A stretch of 64,000 bases of DNA from assembly GCA_020635255.1 (NCBI GenBank), contig JACKAC010000002.1:248001-312000 (forward strand), in the 5' to 3' direction. Shown piece by piece: positions 26,417-35,087 of the stretch. The notes beneath the pieces were generated by a model. It did not search any database. It was not told the DNA's origin and saw only the letters and a program-made list of their open reading frames with translations. Origin of the DNA: Ignavibacteriales bacterium. GTDB taxonomy: Bacteria; Bacteroidota; Ignavibacteria; Tepidaquicellales; Tepidaquicellaceae. The translations under genes were made by a program, and so were the position numbers. Each line of letters opens with the position of its first letter. Positions within the stretch are counted from its first letter, which is position 1.

Positions 26417-28246
26417 TTGAACTACGAACATTTATTAAATACATACAGTGGTAGGATCTGGAAGAAGATCGGGATTCAAAGGCGGGCTGGTGTTGCGGTA
26501 CCGCTTTTCTCCTTATACTCATCCAAAAGCATCGGCATAGGCGAAATTCCTGACCTTAAGCTCCTTGTCGATTGGTGCAAATTGACCGGGCTAAGCATTA
26601 TTCAGCTCCTCCCTATGAACGAGCTCGGTATGGATTTTTCTCCGTATAGCTCTGTCAGCACATTTGCGATAGACCCCGTATATTTGCGCCTTACTGACCT
26701 GAAGTTAATGAATAAAAATAAGTTCAAAGAAGAGATTACTGCTCTCCGCGAAAAATTCCCAGCCGGGCATGGCGAGGTAAATTACGACATAAAAAAAGAA
26801 AAGCTGAAACTCCTCGCAAAGATTTGTAAAGATTCCGACTTCGGCAGGTCCATTAAGTATAAAAAATTCGTCCGTGAAAATGAATACTGGCTCAATGATT
26901 ACGCGCTCTACCGTTTAATAAAAGACGAAAAAGACGAGCGCGCGTGGTTTAAATGGAAAAAAACATACCGCGACCGCGACGAAAAAACCCTCCGCAAGCT
27001 CACTTCACAAAATAAGCAAAAAATAGAATTTTACTGTTGGCTACAGTGGCAGCTTTATGAACAGCTCACCGCCCTTAAAAAATACGCTGCCGAAAAGAAA
27101 GTCTTTCTCATGGGAGACATTCCGTTCCTTGTAGCGCGGGACAGCGCCGACGTATGGGCATGCCAGGATTATTTTAAGCTCGACTACGAAGCCGGCGCAC
27201 CCCCTGACGTGTTCTTCGCCAAAGGACAGCGGTGGGGCATGCCTCCCTACGAATGGAACAACATTGCCCGCGATGGCTTCCGCTACATAAAGCACCGCCT
27301 CAGCTATGCCGCATCCTTCTATGATATGTTCCGCATAGATCACTTCGTTGGACTCCTTCGCGTCTGGATCATAAACAAACACTCCCCCAAAGCCAAGGGC
27401 GCCAAAGACGGCCGCTTCGACCCGGAGCTGGAATATATTTGGGGAGAGCATGGCAGAAAGCTCCTCACCGTCATCCTGGAGGATACCGAAATGTTGCCGT
27501 GCGCCGAAGATCTCGGCACCGTACCGCCCGCATCTTACCATATACTATGGAAAGCTGGCGTCCCCGGTGTCGAAGTCCAGCGCTGGTCCAAAAACTGGAG
27601 CGATGGCTTCGATTTTATCAAGCCCTCCGACTACCGGATAAATTCCGTCGCTACAGTTTCAACTCATGATTCCAGCACGCTCCCCGCGTGGTGGAAATAC
27701 GAAGCCGGTACTATTGACCGGTATCCCTTCCGCAAGTTTTGCAAAAATAAAAAGCTCCCTGTCGGCAAGATGAGACACAGGCTTTTCGACAAGGACCATC
27801 CCGGAAAGGATAAATTCTACTGGAAGACCTCCGTTGATTCCGTGGAAAAACTTCTCTCGATCGTTAAATTACCGGAATCCGAAGCGCAAGACCTCATTGG
27901 TATGTACAGGTCCAGCTTTGGCGAAAAGGAAACTTTCTGGAAATACATCGGCTTCCAGGGAAAGATGAGACCACTCCCTGATACTGAATTTATTAAACGG
28001 TCGCTCGAGACCATATCACGTACCTCGTCAGTATTTTCAATACAGCTCCTTTTTGAATGGCTGTATCTCGACAAGAAAATATTGACGAAGCACAGCTCGG
28101 CTGCCGATAGGATAAATTTCCCGGGGATCGTTAATAATAAGAACTGGCGCCTTGTGATGCCCCTTTCATTGGAAAAATTGCTCAGACATCCGGTCAACGA
28201 ACTCATTAAAGATATTAATTCAACCAATGGGAGAGCTGTAAAATGA
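26417..28246 (+). CDS. malQ: 4-alpha-glucanotransferase (amylomaltase)
   Basis: This 609-residue GH77 enzyme disproportionates maltodextrins. Motifs in order are: PLFSLYSSKSIGIGE near the N-terminus, LLPMNELGMDFSPYSS, MGDIPFLVARDSADVW, the nucleophile region FRIDHFVGLLRVW, the acid/base region CAEDLGTVPP, and VSTHDSSTLPAWW. The start is a TTG at 26417, two bases after the GH57 stop. No Shine-Dalgarno site is visible, so translation is probably coupled to the gene ahead. The middle of the gene is noticeably richer in C-ending codons than its neighbours. The last 4 bases (ATGA) overlap the next start. Confidence 0.94.
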   Translation: MNYEHLLNTYSGRIWKKIGIQRRAGVAVPLFSLYSSKSIGIGEIPDLKLLVDWCKLTGLSIIQLLPMNELGMDFSPYSSVSTFAIDPVYLRLTDLKLMNKNKFKEEITALREKFPAGHGEVNYDIKKEKLKLLAKICKDSDFGRSIKYKKFVRENEYWLNDYALYRLIKDEKDERAWFKWKKTYRDRDEKTLRKLTSQNKQKIEFYCWLQWQLYEQLTALKKYAAEKKVFLMGDIPFLVARDSADVWACQDYFKLDYEAGAPPDVFFAKGQRWGMPPYEWNNIARDGFRYIKHRLSYAASFYDMFRIDHFVGLLRVWIINKHSPKAKGAKDGRFDPELEYIWGEHGRKLLTVILEDTEMLPCAEDLGTVPPASYHILWKAGVPGVEVQRWSKNWSDGFDFIKPSDYRINSVATVSTHDSSTLPAWWKYEAGTIDRYPFRKFCKNKKLPVGKMRHRLFDKDHPGKDKFYWKTSVDSVEKLLSIVKLPESEAQDLIGMYRSSFGEKETFWKYIGFQGKMRPLPDTEFIKRSLETISRTSSVFSIQLLFEWLYLDKKILTKHSSAADRINFPGIVNNKNWRLVMPLSLEKLLRHPVNELIKDINSTNGRAVK

Positions 28247-28992
28247 ATCCCAAAGCAATGATCGGTAATGCAAGGGAAGCAGGCATACTCATTGCGTCTG
28301 GCGCTGAGAAAAAACTTTCGGTAAGGGGAACTGCCTTTGTAAGAAAAATTTCTTGTGAGGTCGAGTGGGAAGAGACAAATCGTGAGACCGGCAAATTAAA
28401 AAAATACAGCTCGGTGATATCTTCACTTGGATGGCAATGGGAGAGGCACTGGAATGTTTATACGGAGGAAGCTCCTTTTGGACTGATGCTTTCTCAGCTT
28501 TTCGACTTTCTTAGATCTTGCATAGCTTGCAATTCCTACCTTCATTCTTATATCGAATGGGGCTGGGATGAAACAGAGTTTTATCTTATTAGTATAAAGC
28601 CGGTGGGTGATCATCGCTGGCATAGATGTCTCTATGGAAAATACTCTGCATCCGAACCGGTACGTATCAATTCCCGGGTAGATGGGATAGTTGCCGGGTG
28701 GAGCAAAGATCTGGTAGAGGATAAAGAAAAGCTTTTTGTAAAATACGAAGATGCGTATCGTCTTAATTGTGATTATGTATGCGCTAAGCGTTTTGAGCTC
28801 GGAATAGGCGGCGGTATAGCTGGTTCACCTCACGTCAGATCCGGTCTGGCTAAACGCATAAGATATTTACCGGTTTTACTAAAAATTTATCGTTCCCGTA
28901 AGGAATTAAGATCTATCATAGATCAGATTATAGGCAGTAATAGAGGTGAGGATAAAACTTTTTGGGAAGATACCGGTGAAGAAGTGAAATAA
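28243..28992 (+). CDS. Unknown protein coupled to malQ
   Basis: This 249-residue soluble protein is not one I recognise. The N-terminus (NAREAGILIASGAEKKLSVRG) and a Trp-rich stretch (WQWERHWNVYTEE) are followed by YIEWGWDETEFYLISIKPVGD near residues 103-123. That segment resembles, weakly, the end of the ATP-grasp domain of PEP synthase/pyruvate phosphate dikinase proteins, where a strand reading IEW...LYLLQ-RP occurs. No ATP-binding Arg/Lys set or phosphohistidine domain can be seen. The C-terminal third is basic and helical. It overlaps malQ by 4 bases, so it is translated with the alpha-glucan enzymes, and it ends at the terminator that closes the operon. Confidence 0.7.
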   Translation: MNPKAMIGNAREAGILIASGAEKKLSVRGTAFVRKISCEVEWEETNRETGKLKKYSSVISSLGWQWERHWNVYTEEAPFGLMLSQLFDFLRSCIACNSYLHSYIEWGWDETEFYLISIKPVGDHRWHRCLYGKYSASEPVRINSRVDGIVAGWSKDLVEDKEKLFVKYEDAYRLNCDYVCAKRFELGIGGGIAGSPHVRSGLAKRIRYLPVLLKIYRSRKELRSIIDQIIGSNRGEDKTFWEDTGEEVK

Positions 28993-29021
28993 AAAAACCC
29001 GGCACTCACTTGCCCGGGTTT
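28991..29021. terminator. Bidirectional terminator between convergent genes
   Basis: AAACCCGG (28995-29002) pairs with CCGGGTTT (29014-29021) around an 11-base loop. Seven A (28991-28997) lie on the left, which read as a T tract on the minus strand, so it ends the minus-strand T9SS gene's neighbour region best but also serves the plus-strand operon that stops at 28992. Confidence 0.8.
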
Positions 29022-29047
29022 ACCTAAAATTCAAATTATAGAAGGGG

Positions 29048-30784
29048 TTACTTTATTAATGTCATTTTCTTTATGTCGCGGAATTGCCCGTTCTGATTTT
29101 CTACTTTAATGCTGTAGAAATATATTCCGCTGGCTAAATTTTCTGCTCTGAAATCCACCGTGTAAGCGCCTGCGCCCAGATCTTCATTAATTAGTGTCGA
29201 AACTTCCCTGCCTAAAACATCATATACTGCTAATTTCACTGTTGAAAAGTTAGGGATCTCAAAATCTATCTTTGTCGACGGGTTAAACGGATTCGGATAG
29301 TTTTGTGACAACCTAAATTCCGATGCTATTCCGTTATTATTGATAATCCCCGTAGGTAGATTTTCCTGGTCGTAGTATGTGTTCACGGTATTCGCGCCTA
29401 CATACATTACCGCTGATCTCTTCTGAAGCGAACCGCCCATAGGAGTATATTTGTAAATGGCAACCGAAGGTCCTATAAACCCTGTAGTTGAAAGATCATT
29501 CACCTTAAATTCAAAAGGACCCATATCTCCTAATCTCCCTCTTCTGACTGTTACAGAATCCGAAAGGCTAAAGAAGGCATCCTGATATGCAGCTATAAAA
29601 TAACCACCGTCTGTTGTATCGGGGTCTGAGTTAACTGCTGTAAACTTAATGTCTTTTTGTGTTGCATCTCCTAGTGCAGCGTCGATTATCCATGAACTTC
29701 CCCCGTCTGTTGTGTAATCATAAACAGGAATTCCCAAGTTCTTTATACACGTGATCAGAACCTGATTTGCGGGATCGGTTTGTAATATTGTAAGGCTTGG
29801 TTTTTCATAATTGTCCGGTCCGTTCGTTAAAAAGTTTGTTGTCGCCGATGCTGTTGGCTCCCATGGTGTCACTATTACTCTAACTAATGTATCTGCTGCG
29901 TCACGTCTTTCTACTGCAATATAAACTGAATCTGTTGATCCTTTCTTAAAGCCTGCCGAGGGAAAATAATCATTGAATGTAGAATATCCCGGATCAATTA
30001 ATACAGCTGATTGAAATGAAACACCAAAGTTGGTTGTTCTGAAGTATCTTAAACTCCTTGTAGCATCTGTCGAATTATTATATTCACCAACAATTACTCC
30101 ATAACCGTTTCCACCATATGTACCATTACTAAATGCACTTGGATTAAACAATTTATATCCTGAAGTTGCTATTCCGATATTTCCGGATATTGGGGCTGTG
30201 CCGTTCCTTTTTACGGAGTAAAAATTCAATACCGAACTGTTTAAGTTCTGGTTTGGTGATATTGTGTAAAATAAGATTAATCGGGTAGAGTCTTCTACAC
30301 CAGGTGTGTTATTTTCAACCAGGTATGAAAATTGACCAAAAAAGTTTGATGTACTTTGTATTGTCGAGATGAGCGTCCAGTTTAAACCGCCGTTATCAGA
30401 TCTGTATATTACAATCTTTCCGTTAAATTGTCCCGAGATCGTCTTTTTATTTATTACCGCATACATACTGAAGTCCGGACCAAATTTTATTATTGCCTGG
30501 CGAAAACCGGCTGTTGCTACCGCACCACCGTCAACCAATATATCCATATCGTCCCAGTCATTTTGAAATGGTGGTTGCGTTTTACTTATTTCGATGTCAC
30601 TGCACGGTGCTAAATAACTCGTCTGAGTTTTTTGTGTTAATGAATTGTCATATTGCCTTGTTTCGCCTGCCTTTCCTCTGTTTTGGCTGACTGTTGTTTC
30701 GGATGTGTGATCTGCCTGTCCAAAACAAATATTGGCAAACATAATTATGGCGGCTACCAGATAAATTCGTTTGAATTTTTTCAT
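29048..30784 (-). CDS. Secreted T9SS cargo protein, propeller-like
   Basis: This 578-residue protein has a signal peptide (about 1-22, ending ICFGQ). The central part has at least two degenerate Asp-box motifs (RSDNGGLNW, TTDGGSSW) and repeated beta-strand units with Tyr/Asn-rich turns, so a beta-propeller of the sialidase/BNR type is likely. No enzyme residues can be assigned. The C-terminal 90 residues or so are a T9SS type A sorting domain (SQNYPNPFNPSTKI, VYDVLGREVSTLI, ending IKKMTLIK). The domain has a small insertion (VENQNGQFRD) before the last strand. It has its own promoter at 30874-30904 and stands alone. Confidence 0.82.
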   Translation of the reverse strand: MKKFKRIYLVAAIIMFANICFGQADHTSETTVSQNRGKAGETRQYDNSLTQKTQTSYLAPCSDIEISKTQPPFQNDWDDMDILVDGGAVATAGFRQAIIKFGPDFSMYAVINKKTISGQFNGKIVIYRSDNGGLNWTLISTIQSTSNFFGQFSYLVENNTPGVEDSTRLILFYTISPNQNLNSSVLNFYSVKRNGTAPISGNIGIATSGYKLFNPSAFSNGTYGGNGYGVIVGEYNNSTDATRSLRYFRTTNFGVSFQSAVLIDPGYSTFNDYFPSAGFKKGSTDSVYIAVERRDAADTLVRVIVTPWEPTASATTNFLTNGPDNYEKPSLTILQTDPANQVLITCIKNLGIPVYDYTTDGGSSWIIDAALGDATQKDIKFTAVNSDPDTTDGGYFIAAYQDAFFSLSDSVTVRRGRLGDMGPFEFKVNDLSTTGFIGPSVAIYKYTPMGGSLQKRSAVMYVGANTVNTYYDQENLPTGIINNNGIASEFRLSQNYPNPFNPSTKIDFEIPNFSTVKLAVYDVLGREVSTLINEDLGAGAYTVDFRAENLASGIYFYSIKVENQNGQFRDIKKMTLIK

Positions 30785-30873
30785 AATTAATGTATTAAAG
30801 AAATTCTGTTCCAGAAAAATGAAAGCTATTTTGCTTTGATTTAACCCTAAAATAGAGCTATATAACTATGATT

Positions 30874-30904
30874 CAAAAATATATCGTTTTTTCTTTAATG
30901 TCAA
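30874..30904 (-). promoter_or_regulatory. Promoter TTGACA-N17-TATTTTTG (minus strand)
   Basis: On the minus strand TTGACA (30904-30899) and TATTTTTG (30881-30874) are 17 bases apart, about 90 bases ahead of the start codon at 30784. It is the third copy of the same promoter form in the window. The rest of the 30785-31040 gap is AT-rich with no other clear element. Confidence 0.6.
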
Positions 30905-31040
30905 GTTTATTTTCCATAATAATCTATAACATGCCCTACTATCTATAAAATTAGCAAGATATACCTGCATTTAACTTAATATAAATTTAAGCATAAATTA
31001 ATGCAAGTAGCAAAAATCCTAAATTTTTGTAGTACGTTTG

Positions 31041-32009
31041 TTAAGCTTCTTTATCTTCCCTGGCGAGGACATTATAGTCCCCCGTGTGTGATGCCGGCTC
31101 CCCCTTACTGGAGCTTTCATTCGGAGTGATTCTCGCTTCTTCTTTACTTTCAAACCTTCTGAAAGCAAAAATAAGCTGTTTCAAGTAAACATATATATCT
31201 TTTACTACTACTAATACTATATGTATAAATTTATTTTTTTGTGCAAGTGACTTTTCTTTCTCATTAAGCTCTGATAACGGATATTCAGGCATGTCGCGCG
31301 CAATTCCATACTGCTGAGGTTTTTTAACTGATGGATCCGGGTAATATGCGGTTCCGAATACCCAGTCCCAGATTGCTAGCTTCGTCGAATAATTACTTTG
31401 ATATTCTTTTCCTTCGTCGTCGGAGTGATGCCAGCGGTGCATCTCCGGTCCGTTTATAAAATACTGAAGTTTCCCGCTGTTCACGTTTATATTAGAGTGT
31501 ATATACATGCCCCAGACTGCGTCTATCATTCCTTTAATTGCGGGAACTACCGGCGCCGCTCCGAGAAGGATTATTGGTGCAAACTCTATAGTCTGATTGA
31601 TTAGTATTTCAAATGCGTGTGACCTCGATCCCGACAGCCAATCGACCGACTGAGGAGAGTGATGTGCTTCATGGATCCGCCAGAGGAACTTGTTGTTGTG
31701 TTGCCACCTGTGGAACCAGTAAATGTATAGATCGTGAGTGATAAGGAAAAAAAGTACCTGCACCCAGATAGGCCAGTCACCTATGAGACTATATTTATAT
31801 ATACCCGTATTGGTTTTTAGAAATTCGAGAAGTCCGAATATTATAAGTCCAAGTATGTAGCTTTGGGCTATAGTATATAAAATAAAATCGTAGAAGAACC
31901 CTTCTCTGAAAATCTTCTGCCCTTTTGTATATGGGAATAGCTTCTCGAGTATTAAAAATAATACAGCAGATCCGAATACTACTATAGATGTCCAGCTAAG
32001 TACTTCCAT
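31041..32009 (-). CDS. Fatty acid hydroxylase / sterol desaturase superfamily protein
   Basis: This 322-residue integral membrane protein has four or so membrane helices in the first 160 residues and the three histidine clusters that bind the di-iron centre: HRWQH and HEAHHSP around residues 100-115, then MHRWHH near 192. These oxygen-dependent enzymes hydroxylate or desaturate lipids. The substrate is unknown here. The C-terminal 70 residues are charged and cytoplasmic. It is the last gene of the surface-glycan operon, 12 bases after the NeuB-like gene, which suggests it alters a lipid or lipid-linked part of the same product. That role is inference. Confidence 0.88.
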   Translation of the reverse strand: MEVLSWTSIVVFGSAVLFLILEKLFPYTKGQKIFREGFFYDFILYTIAQSYILGLIIFGLLEFLKTNTGIYKYSLIGDWPIWVQVLFFLITHDLYIYWFHRWQHNNKFLWRIHEAHHSPQSVDWLSGSRSHAFEILINQTIEFAPIILLGAAPVVPAIKGMIDAVWGMYIHSNINVNSGKLQYFINGPEMHRWHHSDDEGKEYQSNYSTKLAIWDWVFGTAYYPDPSVKKPQQYGIARDMPEYPLSELNEKEKSLAQKNKFIHIVLVVVKDIYVYLKQLIFAFRRFESKEEARITPNESSSKGEPASHTGDYNVLAREDKEA

Positions 32010-32021
32010 TGATCTAGGTTA

Positions 32022-32894
32022 TTATTGAACCCTTCTTAACTTTTTCCTGGGACCGTGTTCGCTTTCGTAAACTCTCTTTACCCCGTCACCGAGTGATCTT
32101 TCTATATCCCTTATGTTTTCTACTAGCCTGTGAAATCCTCCCACTTCGACTGAAGCCGCCTGGTCTGATCCCCACATTGCTCTGTCAAGTGTGATGTGTC
32201 TCTCTACAAATCCTGCTCCTAATGCCACTGCCGCCCACGTCGGCGCAAGCCCCGTTTCATGCCCGGAATAGCCAATTGGAACGTCAGGGTATTTATTCTT
32301 TAATGTCGTTATAACGCGTAAATTAAGTTCTTCCAGTTTGCATGGATATGTAGATGTCGAATGAGCTATCATTAGATTATCCGTGCCGATAGCATCTACC
32401 GCTGCTTCTATTTCCCCCATTGTCGACATACCCGTAGAGATCATGAGAGGCTTCCCTGTGGATTTCTTTTTCTTTAATAGGTCTATATCGGTCAGTGAGG
32501 CTGAAGCCGCCTTATATAAATTTACATCGAACTGTTCTAAAAAATCAACTGCCTCTTCATCCCAGCATGATGCGAACCAGTGTATTCCTTTTTCTTTGCA
32601 GTAGTCATCTATTGCCTGGTAATCTTCCTTTGTTAGTTCGACCTTATGTCTGTAATCTATGTATGTCATTCTTCCCCAGGGAGTATCCCTCTCTATATAC
32701 CACTGATCCTTTGGTACGCAGAGCTCGGGTGTCCTTTTCTGGAATTTTACTGCGTCACAGCCTGATGCCGCCGCGCCGTCGATCAGTTTCATTACGTTTT
32801 CCATCGACCCGTTATGGTTAATACCTATCTCGGCGATAACATATACGCTTTCGCCATCTCCTATGTATCTGTCACCTACTTTTACTTTTGCCAT
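32022..32894 (-). CDS. NeuB-family sugar-acid synthase without SAF domain
   Basis: This 290-residue protein matches the N-acetylneuraminate synthase (NeuB) barrel, which condenses phosphoenolpyruvate with a sugar to give a 2-keto-3-deoxy acid. Motifs are: IAEIGINHNGS at the start, DAVKFQKRTPE, FASCWDEEAVDFL, YKAASASLTDIDLL, MISTGMSTMGEI, HSTSTYPC, IGYSGHETG and VERHITLDR with the metal-binding His. It stops at the SE...RRV linker where NeuB proteins normally continue into a SAF (antifreeze-like) domain of about 60 residues. The next gene begins 12 bases later, so no remnant of the domain exists. Because the SAF domain of one subunit helps close the active site of the other in known NeuB, substrate choice may differ. 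Confidence 0.88.
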   Translation of the reverse strand: MAKVKVGDRYIGDGESVYVIAEIGINHNGSMENVMKLIDGAAASGCDAVKFQKRTPELCVPKDQWYIERDTPWGRMTYIDYRHKVELTKEDYQAIDDYCKEKGIHWFASCWDEEAVDFLEQFDVNLYKAASASLTDIDLLKKKKSTGKPLMISTGMSTMGEIEAAVDAIGTDNLMIAHSTSTYPCKLEELNLRVITTLKNKYPDVPIGYSGHETGLAPTWAAVALGAGFVERHITLDRAMWGSDQAASVEVGGFHRLVENIRDIERSLGDGVKRVYESEHGPRKKLRRVQ

Positions 32895-32918
32895 TATTCT
32901 TATTTTGTTTTTAAAGTT

Positions 32919-33737
32919 TTACCAGGTTGTCCATCCGCCGTCCACTACCAGGTTTGCACCTGTCATGTAAGACGACGCGTCACTTGCCAGAAATACCAGT
33001 GCTCCCTTATAATCATCTGCTTTAGCCATTCTGCCCAGCGGGGTTAGTTCCGAATAGTTCTTAATAAAGAAATCCTGCTGATTGTTCTCGACTCCGCCCG
33101 GTGAAAGCGTGTTTACTCTCACGCCTTTATTTCCCCAGTACGCCGCAAGGAATCTCGTAAATGAGATCACTGCTCCCTTTGTCGCGGGATACGCCGCGGA
33201 TTTATAAAACGTCTGCTCACCCATTTCATTAATATAGATTGATTGGTTTGGAGCGGTTATTCCGTATGTCGATGCAACGTTGATTATGCTTCCTTTGCCG
33301 TTCTTTGCCATCTCTGCACCCAGTATTTGCGAGCATAAAAAGGTACCTGTAACATTTACCTCGAGCGACTTCTTCCACATCTCGAGCGGGTAGTTTTCGA
33401 ATTTCGACTGTTCCAGCGCTGACGCCGGATTCTCGAACATATCGTTTATCGCTGCATTATTTACCAGCACGTCGAGTTTTCCGTATTTGCTGAGTATATA
33501 GTCTCGTACTTTTGTGACAGATTCCGGGCTCGTCACGTCCAAAAAATACCCCTCCACGCTATCACTCCCCACCTCCGCCGCTAACTCCTCCACAGCGTCA
33601 CTCACATCTCCCGCTATTACCCGTGCACCCGCTTCTGACAGCGCCCTGCAATGCTCCTTTCCTATCAATCCCACAGCCCCCGTCACAAGAGCGACTTTTC
33701 CTTCCAGCGAAAATAGTTTATTTATGCCATCTCCCAA
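32919..33737 (-). CDS. SDR family oxidoreductase
   Basis: This 272-residue NAD(P)-dependent short-chain dehydrogenase has the cofactor loop TGAVGLIG at residues 19-26, acidic AGDVSD after the second strand (suggesting NAD preference), NNAA near 91, a catalytic Ser in NVASTYG, and YPATK with the Tyr and Lys near 180. The C-terminus SYMTGANLVVDGGWTTW is typical of the classical family. It ends 24 bases before the NeuB-like gene and starts one base after the aminotransferase stop, so it is part of the sugar operon. Oxidising a hydroxyl of a sugar ahead of amination is a plausible task. Confidence 0.9.
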   Translation of the reverse strand: MGDGINKLFSLEGKVALVTGAVGLIGKEHCRALSEAGARVIAGDVSDAVEELAAEVGSDSVEGYFLDVTSPESVTKVRDYILSKYGKLDVLVNNAAINDMFENPASALEQSKFENYPLEMWKKSLEVNVTGTFLCSQILGAEMAKNGKGSIINVASTYGITAPNQSIYINEMGEQTFYKSAAYPATKGAVISFTRFLAAYWGNKGVRVNTLSPGGVENNQQDFFIKNYSELTPLGRMAKADDYKGALVFLASDASSYMTGANLVVDGGWTTW

Positions 33738-33738
33738 G

Positions 33739-35085
33739 CTAAACCCCTGTTTTTACTTTAGGTTTTGAACCTTCGTTAGTGGTCTTCCGGAAAACCGGCT
33801 TTAGCGGCTCTCCAAGTAGCGATTCTTTGAGTTTATTGTTGTCCACAACATCCTTCAATATAGGCAAGACTTCTGCGTAAGCTTTTACGATATAGTCCAT
33901 GTCGGCGTCGGTGTGGGAGTAGCACATAGTGTGGAAGCCACCCCACAGCACTCCCCGTTTTATCATCTCCTGCTGGACGAGGGTCTTTTGCAGGAGCGGG
34001 TCGCCGGCTTTTGGGTCGTAAGTGACCATAGAGCGGTAATTAAAGCCGATCGCTTTTGTATAATCCATGCCCAGGTCTTCCGCTATTTTGTTGTAACCGT
34101 CTTTTAGTTTAGCGCCCTGCCTGTCCAGGTGCGCGGGTACATTTTTTTCGACGAGCTCATCGATCGTAGCTACGCTGGCGGCGAGAGAAAGCGCTTCACC
34201 ACCGAACGTCGTAAAAAAGAAAACATCGTGTTCCAATACTTTCATTACATCTTTTCTGCCGCAGACGATTGAAATCGGCATGCCGTTAGCCATCGCTTTA
34301 GAAAAGGTCGCGAGGTCGGGAGTAACACCGAAGTGTGTCTGCGCTCCGCCGATATTCAGCCGGAAGCCGGTCCATATCTCGTCAAAGATGAGAAGGCTTC
34401 CGTTCTTATGGCAGATCTCCTTTACCTCTTCGAGGAATCCCTCGCGGGGTTCGTGGAAGACCGTCGGCTCCATGATAACGCAGGCAGTATCTTCATCTAT
34501 AGAATCCTTTAGACTTTCTATATCATTATAATTAAAAGTAAAGGTGAGGTCCTGCACAGCTTTTGGGATGCCGGCGTTCCTATCGGTAACGCTGATGTAC
34601 CAGTCATGCCATCCGTGGTATCCGCAGGAGAGGACTTTCTCTCTGCCAGTGAATGCTCTCGCAATCCTGACAGCAGCTGACGCGGCATCGCAACCCGTCT
34701 TTGATATTCTCACGGACTCCGCGCAGGGTATAAGCTCCGTTATCTTTTCGGAAAGCTCGACCTCGAGCGGATGCGTGAGAGAAAAAGTAATCCCATCCTC
34801 AAGCTGTTTCTTAATTGCTTCATCGACTTTATCATAACAGTAACCTAGTACGAGCGGACCAACCGCCATATTAATATCAATGTATTCATTATCGTCAACG
34901 TCCCAAACGCGAGCGCCTTTGCCCTTTTTAAGATAGATAGGTGCTATTCCTTTAGTCCACTGCTCGGGTCCTTTGGCGAGAAGCTGTGTGTAACCCGGTA
35001 TCAGTCCTTCTTCAACTTTTTTGAAAATCTCCTGCGACTTAGTTATCTCAGGAAAATTTTCATTGAATGCAACTTTATTTGGCAT
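33739..35085 (-). CDS. Class III aminotransferase, glutamate-1-semialdehyde aminomutase-like
   Basis: This 448-residue PLP enzyme has the class III aminotransferase features: RISKTGCDAASAAVRIARA (phosphate-binding turn), GYHGWHDWY, LIFDEIWTGFR with the PLP-ring Asp, and the lysine in TFSKAMANGMP that forms the Schiff base. Similarity to glutamate-1-semialdehyde aminomutase is at the family level. The setting between a transketolase and an SDR/NeuB pair indicates a sugar aminotransferase rather than a tetrapyrrole enzyme. The N-terminal QLLAKGPEQW segment occurs in many surface-glycan homologues. Gaps to both neighbours are 1-2 bases. Confidence 0.88.
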   Translation of the reverse strand: MPNKVAFNENFPEITKSQEIFKKVEEGLIPGYTQLLAKGPEQWTKGIAPIYLKKGKGARVWDVDDNEYIDINMAVGPLVLGYCYDKVDEAIKKQLEDGITFSLTHPLEVELSEKITELIPCAESVRISKTGCDAASAAVRIARAFTGREKVLSCGYHGWHDWYISVTDRNAGIPKAVQDLTFTFNYNDIESLKDSIDEDTACVIMEPTVFHEPREGFLEEVKEICHKNGSLLIFDEIWTGFRLNIGGAQTHFGVTPDLATFSKAMANGMPISIVCGRKDVMKVLEHDVFFFTTFGGEALSLAASVATIDELVEKNVPAHLDRQGAKLKDGYNKIAEDLGMDYTKAIGFNYRSMVTYDPKAGDPLLQKTLVQQEMIKRGVLWGGFHTMCYSHTDADMDYIVKAYAEVLPILKDVVDNNKLKESLLGEPLKPVFRKTTNEGSKPKVKTGV

Positions 35086-35087
35086 GT

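Noticed and set aside
27041..27541. 166-codon open frame opposite malQ
   Set aside because: It arises from the GC-richer codon pattern of malQ in that region. malQ motifs cover the same bases.
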